DNA of 8,674 nt, taken from assembly GCA_027482725.1 (NCBI GenBank), contig JAIXVT010000161.1, positions 1 through 8,674 of the forward strand, read 5' to 3'. The number at the start of each line of letters is the position of its first letter. The first letter of the stretch is position 1. Of this stretch, positions 5,690 through 8,674 are shown piece after piece. The notes below the pieces were generated by a model that saw nothing but the letters and a program-made list of their open reading frames with translations, did no database searches and was not told the origin of the DNA. The position numbers and the translations under genes were made by a program. The stretch is from Pseudomonadota bacterium. Lineage in GTDB: Bacteria > Bdellovibrionota > UBA1018 > CAIMNF01.

Positions 5690-7090
5690 ATGAGTCCCCG
5701 GTTTTTTCTGAATCTGATGGGTTTCGTTTTTGCTCTGTCGCTAATTTCTTGCACCAAAACTGGAACCGTAACTAGTGTGGGGGGGAACTCGACTATTAAC
5801 AACGGAAGCGGTGGTGGTAGTGGTAGTGCTGTAACGACATGTGAATCTTTAGGTTATGTTTCAACCTGTCCCTCCGGTAGATCGTGCACATCAGCAGGGA
5901 TTACCTTATCGGGAGTAGCGTGTCTTTCGGTAACCCTTCCGAATTGTCCAGCAGGATACTATAATGAATCGACGTCATGCCCGGGCCAATGTAAAAGCGA
6001 AACGGTGGTTGTGAGTGGACAGTCACGGACCTGTTGGGCGGTTGATACTTCTGTTCCAGATACAAAGACTAAGCTCGGTTTGACCGCAGAATGGCGCACA
6101 TTTGAGGCAAGCCCAGCAAATGATCGAGAATGTCCAAAGAATCAAGCTCCTGGAGACACCATTCACGGGAGCGAGTGTTTAGCGATTGTTCAGGGAGGGC
6201 ACGAGCCTAATGATGTGTGTACGGGCTGGCCGATTCGGACGTGTGGCCAGTCCAATCGTTGGTACCCTCTTTATCTCCCCGGCGGGTGTCAAGCGGTATG
6301 TCCTCAGGGTACACAGCTGAAAAAAGTAAACTCTGGTGCAAGTTATCCTCAAGATCCGCGAACGTGGGGGAGCTATTGGTATGGTAACTGGTATGGCGAC
6401 TGGATGGCGTGTGTGTATGCGGAAGTACCGACTGCAGGGTATCTCGCCGAACTTGATAGTAACGGGAGATTTTTTTTCTATCGCGATAATGGAACAACCA
6501 TAAACACAGATCAAAACTGTCGTTCCATCGCGTTTAATTCAGATAAACCGATAACTCGAATTCAGCGCTTGCATAACGGAACAACGAACAGCAATGCCTG
6601 TCAATTTACGGCGGCTCAGTCCGGCGCTAAAGTTTTCAGGTTCGATGACGGTTCTGGAGAAAAATTTTTGTACGCGGTTAAACCGACATTTAGTTCAAAA
6701 ATTCGTCGCGCAAAATGTCCAGTGAACGCTGTTTCTTTGAATAAGGATCTCAAGTGTCTATTAGCTTCTACACCACCAAAGACCTCTAGCTGGACCCCGA
6801 ATGCTACATTTTTCAGACAGCCTAATAATGGAAAACCGGTATTTGAGCTTTATTACGAGGCAAATGGTGGCGCATGCAATTCCAGCGATACCATAGCTTC
6901 CAATGGTCTCACGTGTTTCTTTTCATATCTCCCTCCTTCGTCTAACCGAACGGCTCAAAATTTCTTTGATGTGTCTTCGATCACTACAAATTCAGCAGAT
7001 TTATCTGTTATTCCAGATAGTACAAATCTCCAAGTGGGACAACCCCAAGGTTGGTATATTGAGGGTCGAAATAAAGAGAATTGTAATTAA
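5690..7090 (+). CDS. Cysteine-rich lipoprotein of unknown function, 466 aa
   Basis: The signal peptide is MSPRFFLNLMGFVFALSLIS with lipobox LISC (Cys21 is the lipidated residue, Thr at +2). A flexible linker rich in Gly, Ser and Asn (about 29-48) leads to a secreted domain. The mature part has 22 Cys besides the lipid-bearing one, an even number that would allow up to 11 disulfides. They are dense in the first third, with short motifs such as CPSGRSC, CPAGYYN and CPGQC that recall EGF- or TNFR-like Cys-rich modules. The middle has an aromatic patch (GSYWYGNWYGDW), followed by beta-rich sequence (GRFFFYRDNG, KVFRFDDGSG). No enzyme motif is seen and I do not recognise the family. A surface adhesin-like or scaffold role is guesswork. 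The gene is more A/T-rich than the oxidoreductase gene that follows. It is preceded by the hairpin at 5611-5637. Confidence 0.88.
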   Translation: MSPRFFLNLMGFVFALSLISCTKTGTVTSVGGNSTINNGSGGGSGSAVTTCESLGYVSTCPSGRSCTSAGITLSGVACLSVTLPNCPAGYYNESTSCPGQCKSETVVVSGQSRTCWAVDTSVPDTKTKLGLTAEWRTFEASPANDRECPKNQAPGDTIHGSECLAIVQGGHEPNDVCTGWPIRTCGQSNRWYPLYLPGGCQAVCPQGTQLKKVNSGASYPQDPRTWGSYWYGNWYGDWMACVYAEVPTAGYLAELDSNGRFFFYRDNGTTINTDQNCRSIAFNSDKPITRIQRLHNGTTNSNACQFTAAQSGAKVFRFDDGSGEKFLYAVKPTFSSKIRRAKCPVNAVSLNKDLKCLLASTPPKTSSWTPNATFFRQPNNGKPVFELYYEANGGACNSSDTIASNGLTCFFSYLPPSSNRTAQNFFDVSSITTNSADLSVIPDSTNLQVGQPQGWYIEGRNKENCN

Positions 7091-7224
7091 TTTTGTGATG
7101 AGCTATCAGCTCGTTGAGGCATTGTACACTTTAAATCGAACGATAATAAATTCTCGAAAAATCTATTAACTTTCCGGCGTGCTTCCAGTTTACCGGCAGA
7201 AAACTTCCCTGTACCCTCCCGCCT

Positions 7225-8556
7225 ATGGCAAAAATTTTAATCTTGGGGTGTGGGCGGCAGAGTTACGGGGCGGCAGGGGACCTACTCCGGTTTGGAAGCG
7301 CGGTGGGGATCACCAGTCTCACTTTGGCCGATCACGATCCCCATGCCGCACAGCGCCTCCATGACTACCTTGGAGCAGGAATGACGGCGAGGTGGGCTTC
7401 TCCCTATCCTCATCATAAAACCGGGACCCCCCCGTCCTCGACTCCGCCTCAAATCCAGTGGACGCAGTGTGACGCTGGCGCCGATTCGACTCAGCTTGCG
7501 CAGCTTATGGAACAAGCGGATGTTGTCGTGAATGGTTTGCCTTACGCATTCGCTGTGCATATCACGCGTGCCGCTATCGCTGCCAGGTGTCATTTGGTGG
7601 ATTTCGGCGGCGACACGGATCAAGTGCTCCAGCAGCTGGCATTGTGTGGCGATGCCGATCGTGCCGGGATAACAGTGGTGCCTGATTGTGGAATGGGCCC
7701 AGGGATTACCAATATTACGGTGGGGCATGCGTTCGAGATCCTTGATCAAGTGGATTCGGTGTGCACATGGGATGGGGGGTTACCGTTACACCCGACACCA
7801 CCGTTTTTTTATCACCAGATGTTTGCTACAGAAACGCTGATCAATGAATACACGGGCATGACCACACAAGTTAGAGATGGTGAATGGGTGCAGATTGCGC
7901 CGATGTCCGAAATCGAGACGATTGACCTGCCCCGATTGGGCCGCTTAGAGGCGACCCACGGCATGGGGATGTTGTCGACGTTGCCATGGACTTACCGTGG
8001 GCGCATCCAACACCTCGAAAATAAATTTGTACGTTACCCCGGTCATTTTACGTTGATGCGCGCATTACGGGATTTGGGGCTGATGGCGCCTCGGGGGCGG
8101 CCTGTCGGGGAACTGGGTGGCGATGCTGGTGTTGGGTCCGTGCCGGGGCCCGAACGGGTGGGGATTTCGGCAGCATGTCTAGTCGGCACTCCACCGGCGC
8201 AAGTTACTCTGCACGGTAAAGCGGTACTGGCTGCGGATATTGGTGTTGCGCTGTTGGAGTCGTGGCTCGCGCCCCCTGCTCGCGCACGGGATTGCTCGGT
8301 CATTTGGACGGTGGCGCGCGGTACTAAAGACGGTCAGCCCGTCTGTACCGAGCACTTTATTTATGACGAATCGGACCCCGTAACCGGTTTAACATCTATG
8401 CAACGCACCACGGGCTTTACTGCGGCCATTGTTGCGCAGATGGTGCTATCCGGCCAAATTTCCCGGCGTGGGGTTTACCCAACGGAGCTGATCGTGCCTA
8501 AGCTCCCGTTCTTTGCGGAGCTAGCCCGGCGCGGGGTGGATTGCTCCATTCCGTAA
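7225..8556 (+). CDS. Saccharopine dehydrogenase / lysine 6-dehydrogenase family oxidoreductase, 443 aa
   Basis: A Rossmann fold starts at residue 2 (KILILGCGRQSYG, Gly8, Gly10, Gly15). The second strand ends LTLADHD (Asp36), an acidic residue that usually favours NAD over NADP. Family landmarks follow in order: DVVVNGLPYAF; VVPDCGMGPGITN (153-163); DGGLP (183-187); NEYTG; KFVRYPGH (268-274); YDESDPVTGL; MQRTTGF (392-398). These match the saccharopine dehydrogenase NADP-binding plus C-terminal domain pair found in lysine 6-dehydrogenase (oxidises lysine at the 6-amino group) and saccharopine reductases. Substrate cannot be settled by eye. The protein is longer than the roughly 385 aa of typical lysine 6-dehydrogenases, with a Pro-rich insert (about 60-76) and a Gly/Pro-rich insert (about 290-305). 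No signal peptide, so cytosolic. No Shine-Dalgarno precedes the ATG. The gene is much richer in G+C than the lipoprotein gene before it, and no partner pathway gene is in view. Confidence 0.92.
   Translation: MAKILILGCGRQSYGAAGDLLRFGSAVGITSLTLADHDPHAAQRLHDYLGAGMTARWASPYPHHKTGTPPSSTPPQIQWTQCDAGADSTQLAQLMEQADVVVNGLPYAFAVHITRAAIAARCHLVDFGGDTDQVLQQLALCGDADRAGITVVPDCGMGPGITNITVGHAFEILDQVDSVCTWDGGLPLHPTPPFFYHQMFATETLINEYTGMTTQVRDGEWVQIAPMSEIETIDLPRLGRLEATHGMGMLSTLPWTYRGRIQHLENKFVRYPGHFTLMRALRDLGLMAPRGRPVGELGGDAGVGSVPGPERVGISAACLVGTPPAQVTLHGKAVLAADIGVALLESWLAPPARARDCSVIWTVARGTKDGQPVCTEHFIYDESDPVTGLTSMQRTTGFTAAIVAQMVLSGQISRRGVYPTELIVPKLPFFAELARRGVDCSIP
8111..8135 (+). repeat. 25-bp direct repeat, copy 1 (inside the oxidoreductase gene)
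   Basis: AACTGGGTGGCGATGCTGG and the following GTGTTGG match the copy at 8555-8579 except for two single-base indels. Here it is coding (LGGDAGVG, about residues 297-304), in a Gly-rich insert. Confidence 0.75.
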
Positions 8557-8579
8557 CTGGTGGCGGATGCTGGTGTTGG
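8555..8579 (+). repeat. 25-bp direct repeat, copy 2 (at the stop codon)
   Basis: AACTGGTGGCGGATGCTGG followed by TGTTGG. The copy starts with the last two bases of the TAA stop codon of the oxidoreductase gene, 444 bp after copy 1. The rest of the window (8580-8674) shows no gene or terminator I can support. Confidence 0.75.
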
Positions 8580-8674
8580 CACCGCGTCATAACCAACTTT
8601 ACTCCTAGGATTCCCGCAACTTAACGCACCACGGTCTACCCACTCGCTGGTGGCAAGTGGTCTAATTCCGGACT

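Noticed and set aside
6179..6514. Overlapping minus-strand open frames inside the Cys-rich lipoprotein gene
   Set aside because: Two frames on the same antisense stretch with no start signals; shadows of the plus-strand gene.
7100..7112. Hairpin GAGCT-ATC-AGCTC after the Cys-rich lipoprotein gene
   Set aside because: Five base pairs with a three-base loop and no following T-run; too weak to call a terminator.
7122..7149. Possible promoter (TTGTAC, 16 bases, TAATAA) for the oxidoreductase gene
   Set aside because: Match is modest and the spacer short, in A/T-rich DNA where such matches are common.
7282..7749. Minus-strand open frame of 155 codons inside the oxidoreductase gene
   Set aside because: Antisense shadow of a GC-rich, well-conserved gene; its translation has no family features.

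Overview
The window is 8.7 kb of chromosome-like DNA. It reads as a Gram-negative, two-membrane bacterium: there is an OmpA-family outer-membrane protein with a peptidoglycan-binding tail, two lipoproteins with lipoboxes, and a secreted Gly-rich protein. The OmpA-like N-terminal barrel resembles those of predatory or delta-type lineages (Bdellovibrionota, Myxococcota). With several lineage-restricted secreted proteins and mid-range G+C, I lean towards a Bdellovibrio-like organism; this is inference, not proof. There is no sign of phage, transposon, CRISPR array, tRNA or rRNA.

Layout, left to right. The end of a plus-strand gene cut by the window edge (1-317, beta-rich FlgT-C-like tail) converges on a minus-strand gene for a 161-aa exported Gly-rich protein (417-902). 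Divergent from that is a 717-aa plus-strand protein of unknown family (1072-3225), whose C-terminal third carries a His-Gly ... Ser-Cys pair typical of caspase-fold (clan CD) peptidases. It converges, with a 7-bp gap, on an OmpA-family gene (3233-4684, minus). The terminator of the OmpA gene lies inside the last codons of the 717-aa gene.

Upstream of the OmpA gene is about 500 bp with little or no coding. It holds a cluster of inverted repeats (4741-4890), a possible 39-aa ORF (4959-5078) and, just upstream of that ORF, a 23-bp perfect palindrome containing an exact Fur-type iron box (5095-5117). This is the best regulatory signal in the window.

Next come two divergent lipoprotein genes: a 119-aa one (5192-5551, minus) and a 466-aa Cys-rich one (5690-7090, plus). 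They share an intergenic region with a strong hairpin (5611-5637). The last gene (7225-8556, plus) is a GC-rich saccharopine dehydrogenase / lysine 6-dehydrogenase-type oxidoreductase. A 25-bp sequence inside it is repeated right at its stop codon.

Most genes look like single transcription units in alternating orientation, so no multi-gene operon is evident. The common theme is the cell envelope plus one amino-acid oxidoreductase. The least explained items are the caspase-like protein, the Fur-box/mini-ORF/hairpin region and the Cys-rich lipoprotein.
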